From Phoronis australis (lineage: Eukaryota > Phoronida > Phoronidae): a stretch of 40,600 bases of DNA. The position numbers were made by a program, and so were the translations under genes. Numbering within the stretch: the first letter of the stretch is position 1; each line of letters begins with the position of its first letter. The notes beneath the pieces are model-generated. The model ran no database searches and was not told the origin of the DNA. It saw only the letters and a program-made list of their open reading frames with translations. The stretch covers positions 972,908-1,013,507 of the forward strand of contig NMRA01000077.1 of NCBI GenBank assembly GCA_002633005.1, read 5' to 3'. Below are positions 10,924 to 24,900 of this stretch, in pieces.

Positions 10924-11538
10924 TATCGGACGGACCCTAAATATCGGACATTACATAAAATCTTACTTGAAGCATAATCTGAGAAATATATGACACAATG
11001 TTTTGTTCCGCTGTAATGCATTCAATGTCAGGCACTGTCTCGTTTTTTTTTCTAGCATTGCCTCGTTTTGATTTTACCGAGAGAGGGTGCAATTTAGACC
11101 CCCAAGTCAGCCTAAAATGGACGATTGCATAAACCGGTTATAAAAGTTGAAAACAAAATCTTTTTCCTCAATGAAATCATCTAATTGAACTAACAATATG
11201 TCAAAGTTTCATTTTTTCATTTGTTTTTAAACTCAAGTCAACCCCGGCCACACACGTGCGTGTGTCATATTAAGAAGGCAAAGAGATACTAAAAACTTCA
11301 ATGAGTTTGCACGCGCTTTAGTCGTCTGCACTGATTCATCGAAACGACTTGGTGCTATCATCAGACTTCATGTTATGGATAATTTTGTTGCGAATGGAGC
11401 TGTGTTTTAGCAGCATATGTCAAAACACTCGAGCTAAAATTTAGCTACAAGGTGCCCGCGGCCATTACTTGGTTAGTCAGTTTTCCACAGTGTGGCATAT
11501 AGGGAAACATGTGTCCGATATTTAGGTTCTCCGAAGGT
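10924..11538. mobile_element. Candidate MITE with ~25 bp terminal inverted repeats
   Basis: CCTAAATATCGGACA at 936-950 of this 10 kb block (10936-10950) is matched exactly, inverted, by TGTCCGATATTTAGG at 11512-11526. The similarity extends outward imperfectly (ATCGGACGGA against CTTCGGAGAA). The interior of about 600 bases has no gene. It lies directly upstream of the presumed COASY promoter region. Confidence 0.55.
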
Positions 11539-11539
11539 T

Positions 11540-11627
11540 TGCTAGTTGTGTTTTTTAAAGATTAGTCGGAACATAAATGTGGCTTTCGGTGACGAGATAT
11601 AGTAATGTTCACAAGAAATCTATAAAG
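11540..11627 (+). other. Possible 5' untranslated exon of COASY
   Basis: A good donor, AAAG|GTAAGC, lies at 11627/11628, and a plausible acceptor (ATGCTTACAG) lies at 12284-12293, 13 bases before the COASY start codon. The start of the exon is not visible. If this splicing is real, an ATG at 11577 opens an upstream frame that overlaps the COASY start in a different frame. Transcript evidence is absent. Confidence 0.3.
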
Positions 11628-12306
11628 GTAAGCGAAACACCATAGACTACATAACGAGTACCTATGGTCAAACTAGTGAGATTCTTGCGTCTGCGATGTA
11701 TACCAGAGAGCAACTTGAACTTTTTTAAGTTCAGTGAAACGTGGTTACGTGCATGTAATTATGTATAACATTAGTTTTTGATCTTTGCTTATTGTAACTA
11801 TTGTATGTGCGCAGCGCGCATTTTGATTATTTGTGCACGGGTAATTGTACTGCTAAACACACAAGTTGCAATGGCGTTCTTATGCCAATTTGGACTACCT
11901 AGAAGACATTACCAACTGAACGGCGAAAATTGGAAGATGTTAGGACTGCAACAGACTTTTAATGAAAATTTTTTGTTTCAACACGAAAATTGTGATGTCA
12001 GAAGCACTGAATGCTGTATGAAGTCAGTGATGACTCATTCCTTACAACTTAAATTTGTTTGACTTAAAATTATTAAGCAAGCCCAGCACAGCTGCATGAA
12101 GCACAAACAGCAGTCAGAGCATGTGACACTTCCAGGTTTTGGCTGTTGCTCAGTGTTTGCTGAAACTAGCTTCTGGCATTCAGGTTGTCTAGGAATAAGC
12201 TCAATAGCAAATACAGTCTGGCTAGCCAAGTTTTTGCATGTGATAGGATTAAACATTAATTGAACATTTAATATTATCTTAACATGCTTACAGGTATTGT
12301 GTGATC

Positions 12307-12901
12307 ATGTTTTGCACCGGCTTACTTGTCCTGACTTCTCCGTTGCCAAGACTACGATATTCTCTTCCTTCACTACTGAATGCTGTGTCACAGAAGGTCG
12401 CTGATACATTATACGTCCATGTGGCACCTGGTCTTACATCTCTCAGTCAAAGTGTCGGGTGCACAACAGATATGCTTGAGACCGTGAGCTCGGTTTACAG
12501 CCAGTCGGCCACTGTTTGCGATCAACTTGATGTTCGGGTTCTCTTACATAACTTCAGGTGCTGTCAAGGCTCACCACAGATCCATGGCTTTCCCTCGTTA
12601 CATAAGTCTTGCGATGTCATCTTTACAGATTTCTCCAGCCGTGATCGAGATTCATTTGTAAAATTACTTCGTTGTGCTGTGCTCATGCCTGAGGTTCCGT
12701 TAGAGTTTATTGCTTCCCAAGAGTCAAATGAAGATCCCAGACAGGAAGAATCAAACTGTGTCATTCAAGGATATGACAATGTTGTCTTAGGAGGAACGTT
12801 TGATCGATTGCATAATGGTCATAAGATCTTGCTGTCACAGTCACTGATGCGGTGTAATAAGTTGCTTGCTATAGGTGTCACCAATGGTGAAATGATTGCA
12901 A
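12307..12901 (+). CDS. COASY: COASY coding exon 1
   Basis: Encodes residues 1-198 plus one base: the N-terminal segment and the start of the PPAT domain with the HNGH catalytic motif (human COASY has HNAH at this place). It ends at GCAA|GTATGT. An upstream acceptor at 12291-12293 suggests a spliced 5' leader. The in-frame GTG at 12301 is not needed as a start. Confidence 0.95.
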
Positions 12902-15900
12902 GTATGTAGAATTCTACATTAAGGATTTACTTGTTAGCTTATTGGTGAACTTTGACCTTTAAGTTGAAGTTGAGTTACACCTTTATATCTTTTTCTACAG
13001 ATTTGTAATGCAAACCTGTCAGTTTGTTTTTTAAGTTTGAATATTTTTTCTATTGGTGTTCACTTCAGATATTCTTTATGTTTTTGCTGAAAATTGCATG
13101 CATTTGTGCAAATGAAGAAGTCTTTAGTTTTTGTCCTTGAGTATCATTTTACGTTTATATTTTGTAATAATTAGGCAAGTTATCTGAATACCTCAAATAA
13201 ACATGGCCATTCACCACTATGTCACACTGCTCGTCATATATCGTTTTGCTAAAGGCGAAGGCAACCTTTTTTCATGTTAGTTATAGCAAAAATAAGGTTC
13301 GTTGATTATCCCAGATGTACTCCTTATTGTCTCACAGACAGAGGAACAACTGTTCCACTTGCCCTAGTGTCCCGTGACACACTCCCACTGGATGGTGACC
13401 TGAGCACACAAACTGCTTACATCCCGCTGTGTGACTCCCTCGCCACACTCCTGGCACCTTCTAAATAGCTCCAGTACTTTAGACAATTCCATAATAAACT
13501 AAGTTATCAAAGTTTGGCTCACCGATCTGTTTACTGGACGACAAACTGTCCTCTTCACTCGGTGTCTAACTGGGGCTGTATTCACTTCCACTACTCAACA
13601 CCGCAGCAGGGCTGCTTACAGGCTTTGGGTGATAATAAGTACATCCCGGTATGCAGCAACAGTGTGGCATGTTGACTGACTCGTAAACAAAAGCAAACAA
13701 CGAGTGAACTGATCACAACCGAGGTAGAATAATGACTGACTTGACAGCTCTCACAGTGGTACTTTATGAGAAGAAATTGGCGCAAAATTCTTGCCTCCCA
13801 AAATGTCCGGAGTAGAAGATGAATTATTTATTAAATTGCGAAAAGCTGAAATTAAATAAAAAATATGTCTGGGATAATCAATGAACCTTATTTTTGCTAA
13901 AACTAACATGAAAAAAGGTTGCCTTCCCCTTTAATATAGTCATTTAAAATATTTTCAGAGAAAACTTTAAGTGAGCTAATCTTGCCTTATGAAGAGAGAG
14001 TGCAGGAACTGCATGAGTTCTTAACAGATGTCAAACCCTCTATTCAGTATCACATTGAAGTGCTGACAGATCCGTATGGAATATCTGTTGCTTTACCACA
14101 ACTGGAGAGTATTGTAGTGTCTGAGGAATCATTAAAAGGTGGATACATGGTCAATGATAGACGGAAGGAAAAGGTAGGATAAAAGTTACAAAATGGTGTA
14201 GTTACAGCCTTAATAATCGGGGCTCTCATGCAGAGCTGTCTCACACATTTAATGTGCATGTTTCATTAGCTAATAGTACTGTACTGAGGGGGCTCTCCAA
14301 GCTGTTACAGGTATACAATGGCAAAGCAAATGTTAGTAATTCTACAGTTATTTTGAAAGTTCACTCGTGATTTATTGATATGAGAGATAGTGACTGCTTG
14401 TAATACGTTCTTACTTAAAATTGAAAATATTTTGAAAATATATTTCCATAGGGTAGTTTAGCTGATGTGATGAATTATATCCAAAAGTGAGGCATATTGA
14501 AATAGAAGTACTACTTAACTGTTCTGAACGAGGCTAATTTTGAACAAGGGTGGTCAAGCATATTACTACGTCGGCTTATTTTAAATCCCAACTTGAATTT
14601 CCTTGTTTCACATATCATCATAGTCTGGGAGTAAGGTAAAACTATGTTGTGACAGTCGCCTTTTCTAACATTAAGTACCACGAAAAGATTACTTCTAGGT
14701 AACCTTTAGTGTACAGCCTTCAATAAGATTGCTAGCCAACATCATATTTCAAGGTGACTGTTTTCAGCGTATTCCATCTCCAAGCAAAAGTTGTTTTCAT
14801 ACCAGTGGTAATCAAAATAACATTAACTGCATGACAACATGGCCAGTGCTGTACTCTCAGTTGCACTAAAAATAGATTGTCTGTCACCATTACTACGGTT
14901 ATGGTATGCAAGCTTAGCAACCAACCTTGAATAAGGTTTAAGCTTCAAAAGTGTGAATTACATTGGCCAACCCACTGATTAAGCTTGAATATGGTACCAC
15001 ACTAATCTTGCCAGTAAAGTTGATTCAATTTGGATGAATTCAATGCTCTATGACCATTTTCCAAGGACTACAACCAAAACTATTTTTACATTATGTTTTG
15101 TCTAAGGCAATCACTTTCCAGTTAACATTCAGACTTACATTTCCAGGGCTTTTCAGAGTTAGACATCTATGTAGTTAAACTGGTTGAAGATATGAATCGG
15201 TCTGCTGATGAGGAAAAGAAAATAAGCTCATCGTCTCAGCGAAGGCGGCTTTTAGGAACTCTACTTCACAAACCTGAGGTATTTTGCTTGTTGCAACTAC
15301 AGTGATTGTATATGGAATAAGTATGATTATGATCCTTAAAGCCTTGTTTTGTATTGGATTTTTGTTCTTTTAGATGTTTTGAGCTATCCAGAGAGTGTAA
15401 ACACTGTTTACAGCAATCATTTACAAACATTTTGAGAACATCTTTTGATATGTTCTATTAGCAAAAAAGGAATGTCATTAATAACATGTTGTTACAAGGC
15501 AGGTAGGTTCTGTATCTAACCTTCTATACCACCAGATAGGTGCTATATCTAACCTTCTATACCACCAGATAGGTACTGTATCTAACCTTCTATACCACCA
15601 GATAGGTGCTATATCTAACCTACTATACCACCAGATAGGTGCTGTATCTAACCTTCTATACCACCAGATAGGTAATGTATCTAACCTTCTATACCACCAG
15701 ATAGGTGCTGTATCTAACCTTCTATACCACCAGATAGGTGCTGTATCTAACCTTCTATACCACCAGATAGGTGCTATATCTAACCTTCTATACCACCAGA
15801 TAGGTGATGTATCTAACCTTCTATACCACCAGATAGGTGATGTATCTAACCTTCTATGCCACCAGATAGGTGATGTATCTAGCCTTCAATATCACCAGAA

Positions 15901-18900
15901 ATTCTATAAAATCTGTATTTTGTCTTGTTTACCTGTCATTGAATTCTTAATTGAAACACTTGAGGGTTTGGAAACATTTCCTCATTCATTCTATCTTGAA
16001 TTATTGCTGAATTAACTGGCAACTCATGTTACAGGTATTGTGTACATGCACTATTCTGGAATTCCTCCTATTTTCTGTGTCCTCTTTTATAAACCCACTT
16101 AATTTACTGTAAATGCATTGCATTATGCCTTCATCTCGATCAGTGTCTGCTGCTGTTTCTACGTGAAAGTTTGTATACATATACATATACATATACATAA
16201 TTGGCAGTAATCTTTCTCGTATACATGTGTCATTGAAAACAGGACTTTGATCTGTTTTTACTAGTTTAATCTCAGTTCTTTCCAACTCTCTATTTGTGTT
16301 TGTGATGCCACTCCCACTCAGTGACCTACTATTTTAATTACCACCCGACAAAAGACATTTATGTAGACAATACAAAAGTTTGTTGAACAGACTATCTAAG
16401 GCCAAGACCAGCTTGCTTTTCAATTAAACATTAGGGACACATTGGCTAATTGCACAAAGGTTGTCATCATGCTGGGACGGGAATTCCGAGAACGCAGAGG
16501 AATAGTTATGAACACTGAGGTCTGTGCACTCATTGAAGAGAACAGCAAACCAACGGATGCCATTATCTTCACAGATGGGTCAGTCGTCAGGGGTGTCAAG
16601 TCAGGCTGGGGATTCACAGCACGCGTGAGAGGTCGATGTGTTGCAGAGCAAAGTGGTGCATACTTGATGACAACTAGCAGGCAGCTACAGCAGCTCTCTG
16701 ATGGCTCCGCACCACCAGCTACACAGGGGCAGTGATTGCTACGGACTCCCAGAGCATGTTAAGCAAAATCAAGAGTGACTTCATTAAACCAGAATGGAAG
16801 GAAGCAATAGAAGGAAGCAGGCTGAAACACCTGGTGTGGTTGTTTACCACTGGACATGCTGGAGTGATGGGAAATGAAAGAGCAGATGACCTGGAAAGAA
16901 AGGCAGAACTTTTGGAAGATGTCATATGGAGTGAGAAGGATGTTTTGATGGCACTGAAAGACTAGGAGATGGAGGCTCCCTCAGAAAGCACCACTCTGGA
17001 AAAACTTAACTGAGCTTCATGTTGTCAGAGGAAGCGACATCCGAACCACCTTACGTGGAGAAAGTAGATACCGGATTAACCAGCAGAACATGGGAACCAT
17101 CAGCAGTGTGACTCCTTCTTGGCTGCTACAGAGAAGGACTGAGCACTTGTGTACCTGTCCAACATGCAGTGATGTCTGTCCCTGAGACAATGACAATGAC
17201 AATGACAATTTCAATGAAACATGTATAAAAGAAGGTCTGCTACCAAAATACACAGATATACATACTTATATCAAAATGTATATGTTCTTGTTATAGATGA
17301 GATGGCATGAGCAAATTTTTGGACAGTTCCGACTACTGGTGGGTCTGTAGTTGCAATTTTAGTTTTTTTACATTTATCTCTGTCTTAACTTTGTAGTTCC
17401 TTGACAAACTTTCATGAAATTTAGCAAGTAGGTATCTATTAAGAAGACAACAAGATGGATAGGTTTAATTTATTCCATGTTTTTACTGTTTCTGATTTTC
17501 TTTGGCCTCTGTATTGGCCAAACCACACCTAGGATGATTACAAAAAATCGATGCTTGGAATGTGTTCCGACTGGGGAGAGGAGAACTGATGATTATTTAT
17601 GGATGATTCTGACTGCTGTAGTTCCTTCTAGTGGCAATTTTGTTTTTTGCATCCGCAGGTGTATCTCATGAACCCTTTCTAGGAACTTTATTAGATTTCA
17701 ATTGGCAGGTGTATTTCTGTGAAAGTGACAGTGGATGGAATGACTTTTGGACGTTTCCAGCTGCCACTCAGTCCGTAGTGGCATTGTTACTTTTTTCGCT
17801 TTCCTCTGTATCTTAAAGGATACTAAACCCTGTTTTGACGATTTCAGCCGATCTCTGTTCTGTCCCCTGCTAATGCATGATTGGCGTCAATCTTGAACTA
17901 TAAAAGCAGGAGTCAACTAAAGATTTATACTCTATACTTCACATTATGATTCTTGGTGGGTGGTAATTTGCTAAAAGTTTAGGTCATGGCTGCCCTTTTA
18001 GCAAACTTTGTCAGAAAAAAAAACATGACAAACTTCGAAAGGAGTTTTCAAATTTTCCTCCAAACTTTTGACGGGTTGTCGAGAATTATTATTATTTGTT
18101 TCAAGAAATTTGGTGGGAAAGTCATTTTTAACAACACTATTAATAGGTCACAACTTGGTTTGGTATCTAATTAAGAGTTCCTTAATAAATTTTCAGGAAA
18201 CATGGCAAATAGGTTTCTATAGATATAATAATGCCTTCCCATTTTTTACGAGTTCGAAATTTGATATGCCACCTAGTGACTGTTTTTATTATTTTTTAGT
18301 TTGGTTTTTTGGGTTCCTACTGGGAAGTGCATAGCTGACCGTGATTCTTCAACGGGTTCAACTGATGTTGTGCCCTCTTTTGGCAATTTTGTTTTTTACG
18401 TGTGGTCAATACTAGTTCCTTGATGGATCTTCATGAAATTTGGCATGGATTTTGAGAAAAATCTCACCACTACTACGAAGTCGTCTATTGGCAATTTTTG
18501 TATTCCTTTGCATTGACGGATGTTCATAAAATTTTGCAAGTAGCGGTAAGTCACAATCAACAACCCAGTTTAAGATGGATTTGACTTACGCTGCCTCCCT
18601 ATCTAAACCTCCTGAAGAATCATGATGAAAGGTCGTAGGTGTGTTCCTATAGAAAATAGCATTGCTGACTTGCTTTGCACCCCCTACTAGCATTGCTCCC
18701 TTTGGTAGGAAAATGTAACAGTTTAAAATCACGATAATTCCCTTGTAGCTGCACTGTATGCGATGCACAGGGTGGATGCATATCAACACCGTCCATTGCT
18801 CTCTAATAGTTTGCACTCATCAATCACGTTTCTAATAATTTCACACAAACTGATAGAAAATTACTGTATGTGTCCTGTGTTACAGAATAGGCATATGATG

Positions 18901-21900
18901 TCCTTAGGCAAAGAGCATCTACCCTACCTTATTGGTTTGACTGGTGGTATAGCCAGTGGGAAGACATCTATTTGTCAACGATTGAAAGGACTTGGGGCCA
19001 GTATCATTGATGCTGACATATTGGGTAATACTGATTTTACATTATTTGAAACTAAATGAATACAAGTCATTAAAATTACATGGCATTGCGAAATAAGATG
19101 TGACGGAATTTGGCATAGTTTACTCATCTGTTTGTGCTTAACAGCTATATCTAGTAAAAATCTCACTAATTTAAGACGCAATGTCGTCCGGCATCCTCAG
19201 CTGTATCTCCTTAACCCGTCATACGACCTTGATGAGATTTGGCAGTTGTGTTCCTATGAAACTGACGACGGATGGTGACAACTTTTGAACGGATCCGACT
19301 ACCAGTGTGCCCCCTAGTGGCAATTTTAGTTTTTTTTTTACATTTCTGTATTTTCAAAGGTTTCTCAACGGATTTCCATGGAATTTGGTACATAGGCATC
19401 CATCAGTGAGATGACAGTATCCTCTCGTTTTCAGATGGATTCGAGGTATTTTGCACCACCTAGTGGCCATTTTTACTATTTTCAAGTCTGTTTTTGGTGT
19501 CCACCCCTCTATCAACTAAACCACTCTAAGGATGATTATAAAAATTGGCGTATATGTTCTTAGTGTAAAGAAGATGCTTGATGATGATTTTCCGACAACT
19601 TTGACTACTGTGGCACCTCCTAGTGGCAATTTTTTTTTGCGCCCAAGCTGTATTTTCTAAACCCACTGCAGGATCTTTATTGAATTTAGCAAGTGTATTA
19701 AATATGAAGTTGAGAACAGACAACGACTTTCTGATGGTTTCGACGAATGCTGTGAACAGGGACAATGGAGGTTGTAACTAGTTTACAATTTGGAACAACC
19801 AGATCACCACACCACCTAGTGTACAATGACTTCTGAAGATGGCTGCTGATAGAAGCCGAAACTGTCAAAGTATCATGCTCTTCCTGGTTATGAAATACTA
19901 CTAATCTATGAAACTATTTAGTGAGGATCTTTATTAAATTTGCCGAGTGTATTTACATGAAGTTGGTAACAGACAACGACGACATTTGGATGGAACCGAC
20001 TACCTCTATGCCCCCTAGTGTCAATTTTTTCATTTTCCTCAGAGTCTGTAACTCATGCGAGCGATCATCAATTAGAGTCAGCTGTCTGTGCTGGCACTAG
20101 CAAGTTAAGGTTATGTCAAACTTTATCAACGGTTCTGTATATTTAGCCGAATATCTACCAATCTATAAAATTTAAATGTGTATTAAAGTACATATTTTCT
20201 ATAAGCAGAAAATCAGTAGAATTTAATTTCAGAATTTGTATCACTTTGCCGTAAATTGGAACGTGTGACCATGAATTTTTAGTAAAATTTAGCAAAAAAT
20301 GTACATTTACAGGGCACAAAGCGTATCTAAAAGGAACAAGTGCATTCCAGAAAGTTGTGGAAACTTTTGGCCAAGACATCGTCAATGACATTACTGGGGA
20401 GATTGACAGGAAAAAGCTTGGTGCACAAGTGTTTGATGATAAGGTGCTATATGATTGAAAACCATGAATGGACTGATGCTATGTTGTATTGAACTAAGAT
20501 CCATTCCTATATTGCATTTAAGTTTTGAGAAAGTGCTCAATTTCCTGTTCACGGTAAGCCTAAAAGCTGCTTGGGCTAGCTCATTTACCCTAGACAGTGG
20601 AAATTCTTGAGCAAATCAGGAGACTTGAGGTGATTTCACGCCAAACCTCATGGTGTGTAGGTAAGAGTTATCTAACAAATTAAGACATTTGCTTTCTCGG
20701 TTTTTACTCTCTTGATAGACCAGCATACTCAAATCAGTGATAACAGCATGTCCAGTTTATAGTCCTTGAAGTCCCTAAGGTTGCGTTGTGGCCATTTTGC
20801 ATTACAGCAAGTGAGCTAGAAAACTTGTATGCAGAGTAGATTATCAAAATGGATGATATTGAAGTGATTTGATGATTGTTCCTGAAGGCTTGGGAAGAAC
20901 AGACTGTTCATTTTTTTTTCTTCAGACCAAGCTCCCTTCTTCAGACCAAGCTTCTTTCTTCAGGCCAAGCTCCCAAAATTTTAGCTTATTCTGAAGAAAT
21001 GAACTCTCTGTTCTTGTCATCCCCTAAAACCACCTCCAATTTGAGACCAATTTTTGATGGGAAGCAGTCCAAGTCATTTTTTTTACAGGAAGCACTGGTT
21101 TATCGCATGTTATATCCATTCATTTCCATTTAGGAAAAACTGAATACATTGAATAAAATTGTCTGGCCAGCAATTGCCGATCTAGTTGAAGTTGAAGTAA
21201 ATCGACTATCACTAGAGGGCACTAGAGTGGTTGTGTTGGATGCTGCTGTGTTACTGGAAGCTGGCTGGGATAGCTTGGTTCATGAAGTCTGGTGTACCGT
21301 CATACCAAAACAGGAGGTGACTATTTTAAAACAAATTTTCGTAATTCACCAATTCTTGAGTTATTTTGTACAAAGCAATTGCCAAATTTGTTGCTTCAAT
21401 TTTTGGGTCATTAAGTCTGAGCATGTGGTCATTATCATATTATGATACAATATCATTTAGAATGTAATATGCCATAAAAATGAAATTTTGTTTTCACTCT
21501 CTCATAAGTGCAATACAAGCCAACATAATCATACATGTCTTGATGGGTCATTCTAGCTACCCTGATGGTGAATTCCAGTTGCGCTCAACCGTCATGACAC
21601 AAAATTCTGGTTCATTTTGTCCAACTATTTTTGGCATGTACTGAAGCGTCTAGGTTTGAAAAATGAAAAAATAGTAGTTCTGGCAATTTGACTGGACTTG
21701 CGTAAATTTCTTTCCAAAGAGATGTTGTGGATCGGGAATTGGGGCTGTTGCTGTCTCCAAGTAGGAGTCTGAGGTCTGTGCAATGGCACCAAATTAAAAA
21801 TAAAACATTTAGGAGAGTTCCTAGTGGCGGATTTAAGAGAGGGGCCAAGAGGACCATGGCCCCCCTAAAATTATTCCAGATTCCATTTGGCAGTTCCGGA

Positions 21901-24900
21901 GTGCAAATTTCTGACAGGCAAAATCCTGGCTAATATTCTGCCCCCCCACTTAAAATCCTGGATCCGCTCCTGGTTCCAGCAGTGATTGGTCAATATCTTT
22001 TCGCGTCAAGTAATCCTCTACTTATTTTAGGCTGTAGCTCGTCTCAAAGAACGTAACAATCTGAGTGAAGAAGAGGCTTTGAAGAGAATCAACAGTCAAG
22101 TTAGTAATGAAGCCAGAGTAGAAAAGTCACATGTTGTGTTGTGTACATTATGGGAAAGAGACGCGACTCAGAGGCAGGTAGGTCAAAGGTTAATGTCGTC
22201 AGACACCTCATGCGGCCATACACTAATGAAATTAACATTCCTTGTTNATCCTGTTATGACCCCCTTTGTTATTTGTAGCAATTTTTATGATCAAAATATT
22301 AAAATCATGTAGGATAACCAGGTCAAGTCAAAATCAAACTCTACAAACAAAGAGGTTAAATCAAATATGGTAATCTCTCCAGATTACGACCATGAAAATT
22401 AATTATAATTTTCAACTGGTTGTAACTTAGAAATACCAGGTGTGTGATCTTGTGGTGTTTGTATATTGAAGAATGTTGGGCAGGGTACTCCGGGCTTGTG
22501 TTCGTATTTCAAGAGAGGTAAAAAATTACCATAAAAACACATGCTGACGACAACAAATCAGAGCTTACAAGTATATGGCTCATCTAAGAGTCGAGCATAC
22601 AATTACCGAGACTCATGAAAGTTAAATGGCGATGGCCCTTAATCATGAAAATTTAACAACTCCTCGGTGACGTGCGCGTGGCCATTTAGCTGAAGACATG
22701 CAGACCTGGAACTGTTACCGGGGCACTCTACTTCTGAGTTTAGATGAACAGTGAATTGTGTAGGGAACCCGCGAATGGTTAACGACCCGCCATTCACCAC
22801 GCTCCGCGACACTCCAGTGGATGCCGCACGCTCTTTCAGCGACATGCTTTCTAATAATTAGGTAGCGACTTTTGTGGGAGCAGACTGCATTAAATACATG
22901 TCTGAAATGTAAATTTTACAAAATAATGCTATTCATTATATTAACAAAAGCAACGTGGAGGGTTGAAATGCGCCCACCAATGCACCAAGTAATTTACCAT
23001 ATTGCCGTGCCTTTAGGCCCATGGGCCTATATCCGAAATAATGCTATTTTTTGTGGCTTTTTTGCACCCAAGTGCTTCGCTTATTCGCGGATGTGCCCAA
23101 GTTTCGCATGTGAGCGCATTTCCGCACGTATGCACGTATTTGTTGAATGTGTAATGGCTGCAGATGCGGAATTCTTAAAGGAGAATGCCACCCAAAAAAC
23201 AACCCATTTTGTATCAATTTAGATAGAGTAGTTCTACTCGATAACGGCACGTTCGGTTGCGTTACCCGACACCTGACGGCAGACGGAGGTGTTGAAATTA
23301 TCCAATGACGTAATTGGTTTCACACACAGTCTGTTCAGCAGTTCACAATATGGGTTACTGGTGTCAGATTATCGCTTGAATTCATCAATAAACAATCAAA
23401 CTTCAATATAAAACCCTTAAAAATATACCGAGTTCTTATAAAAACATGTTGTTTAATATTTGGCTGTTACGGATTCGTTGGTATTTGGACACACTGTAGA
23501 CTACTAAGTTCGGCAGGCCAAGGTCCATAGCAGGGCTTTATCCAGGATTTCAAAAATAGGGTGTCCAAAATGGGGTTCCTAATATTCCAGGGCGTCCATG
23601 ATTCCGACACGTAACCCCCCAACCCCAGCAATACCCCCACACAGATTTTTTATACGCAAAAATGCATTTTTTAAAATTTATCTCTGTATCTTCAAAGGTC
23701 CTCAACATATTTTCATAAAATTTTGCATACAGGCATCTGTTAATGAGGTGATGCTATCGTTCTGTTTTCAGATGATTTCGACCTAGTTTGCGCCACCTAG
23801 TGGCCATTTTTACTGTTTTCGAGTCTGTTTTTTGGCGCCCACTCATCTATCAACCAAACCGTTTTCAGGATAATTAATGTGAAAATTGGCATGTATGTTT
23901 TTACTATGAAGTGGACGAATGACGATTTTTTGACAACTTTGTTTACTTGTGCGCCTCCTAGTGGTAGTTTTGTTTTTTTTTGCGCTCATGGCTGTATCTC
24001 CTAAAGTGTTTACAGGATCTTTATTTAATTTAGCAGGTGTATTTATATGATAATGACTACGGACAGCGACGACTTTCGGACAGATCTGATTACTGATGTG
24101 CCCCCTAGTGGCAATTTTAGTTTTAATGTTTAACTCTGTATCTTCAAAGGTCCTCAACAGATTTTCATAAAATCTTGAATATAGGCATCTATTGGGGAGA
24201 TGACGCTATCATCCTGTTTTTGGATGGAATTGAGGTACTTTGCGCCACCTAGTGACCATTTTTACTGTTTTCAAATCTTGTTTTTGGCATCCACCCCTCG
24301 GTCATATATGTTTTCAGTGTGAAGAGGACATTTGATGATGGTGACTGACTACTGGGGCGCCTCCTAGTGGTAGTTTTGTTTTGTTTTTCGCCCATAGCTG
24401 TATATCCAAAACCCACTGCAGGATCCTTATTAAATTTAGTAAGTGAATTTATATGAAGATAGCAGACGACGACTTTCAGGCGGATTGAACGGACAATGTG
24501 CCCGCAAGTGGCAACTTCATTTTGTTCTGTTTTCCTTTATTTCTCTGAAGTTCCTTGACAGATTTTTATGAAATGTGGCATGTTCCCGTTTTTGGATGGA
24601 TTGTACATTTTTGCGCCGGCTAGTGGCCATTTATGATACAAATAAATAACCCTAAAAGCACACCATTTGCGATGCATTGGTGGGTGCATTTCAACGCTCT
24701 GCGTTGCTCTTGTATGTTGCAGTTACAGTACGGGGTGCTGTCAATACGAAATAAAAAAAATTGCATTATACAAGCTTTAGTTTTAAGATAAAAAACACGC
24801 AATAAAACTAAACTAGTGAATTCTTCGCCTGCTGCGTTCAAGTAAAATTTGAGTATGCTTTACAGAGAAATGCTCTCGTTTCCATTGGAATATCGTGTAC

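Noticed and set aside
12035-12764. Minus-strand open frames opposite COASY exon 1 and its 5' flank
   Set aside because: Shadows of the coding exon or chance frames; no domain.
22178-22312. Extension of the COASY exon 7 frame past the donor
   Set aside because: Reads through the CAG|GTAGGT donor into intron sequence containing an N; exon 8 supplies the conserved C-terminus.
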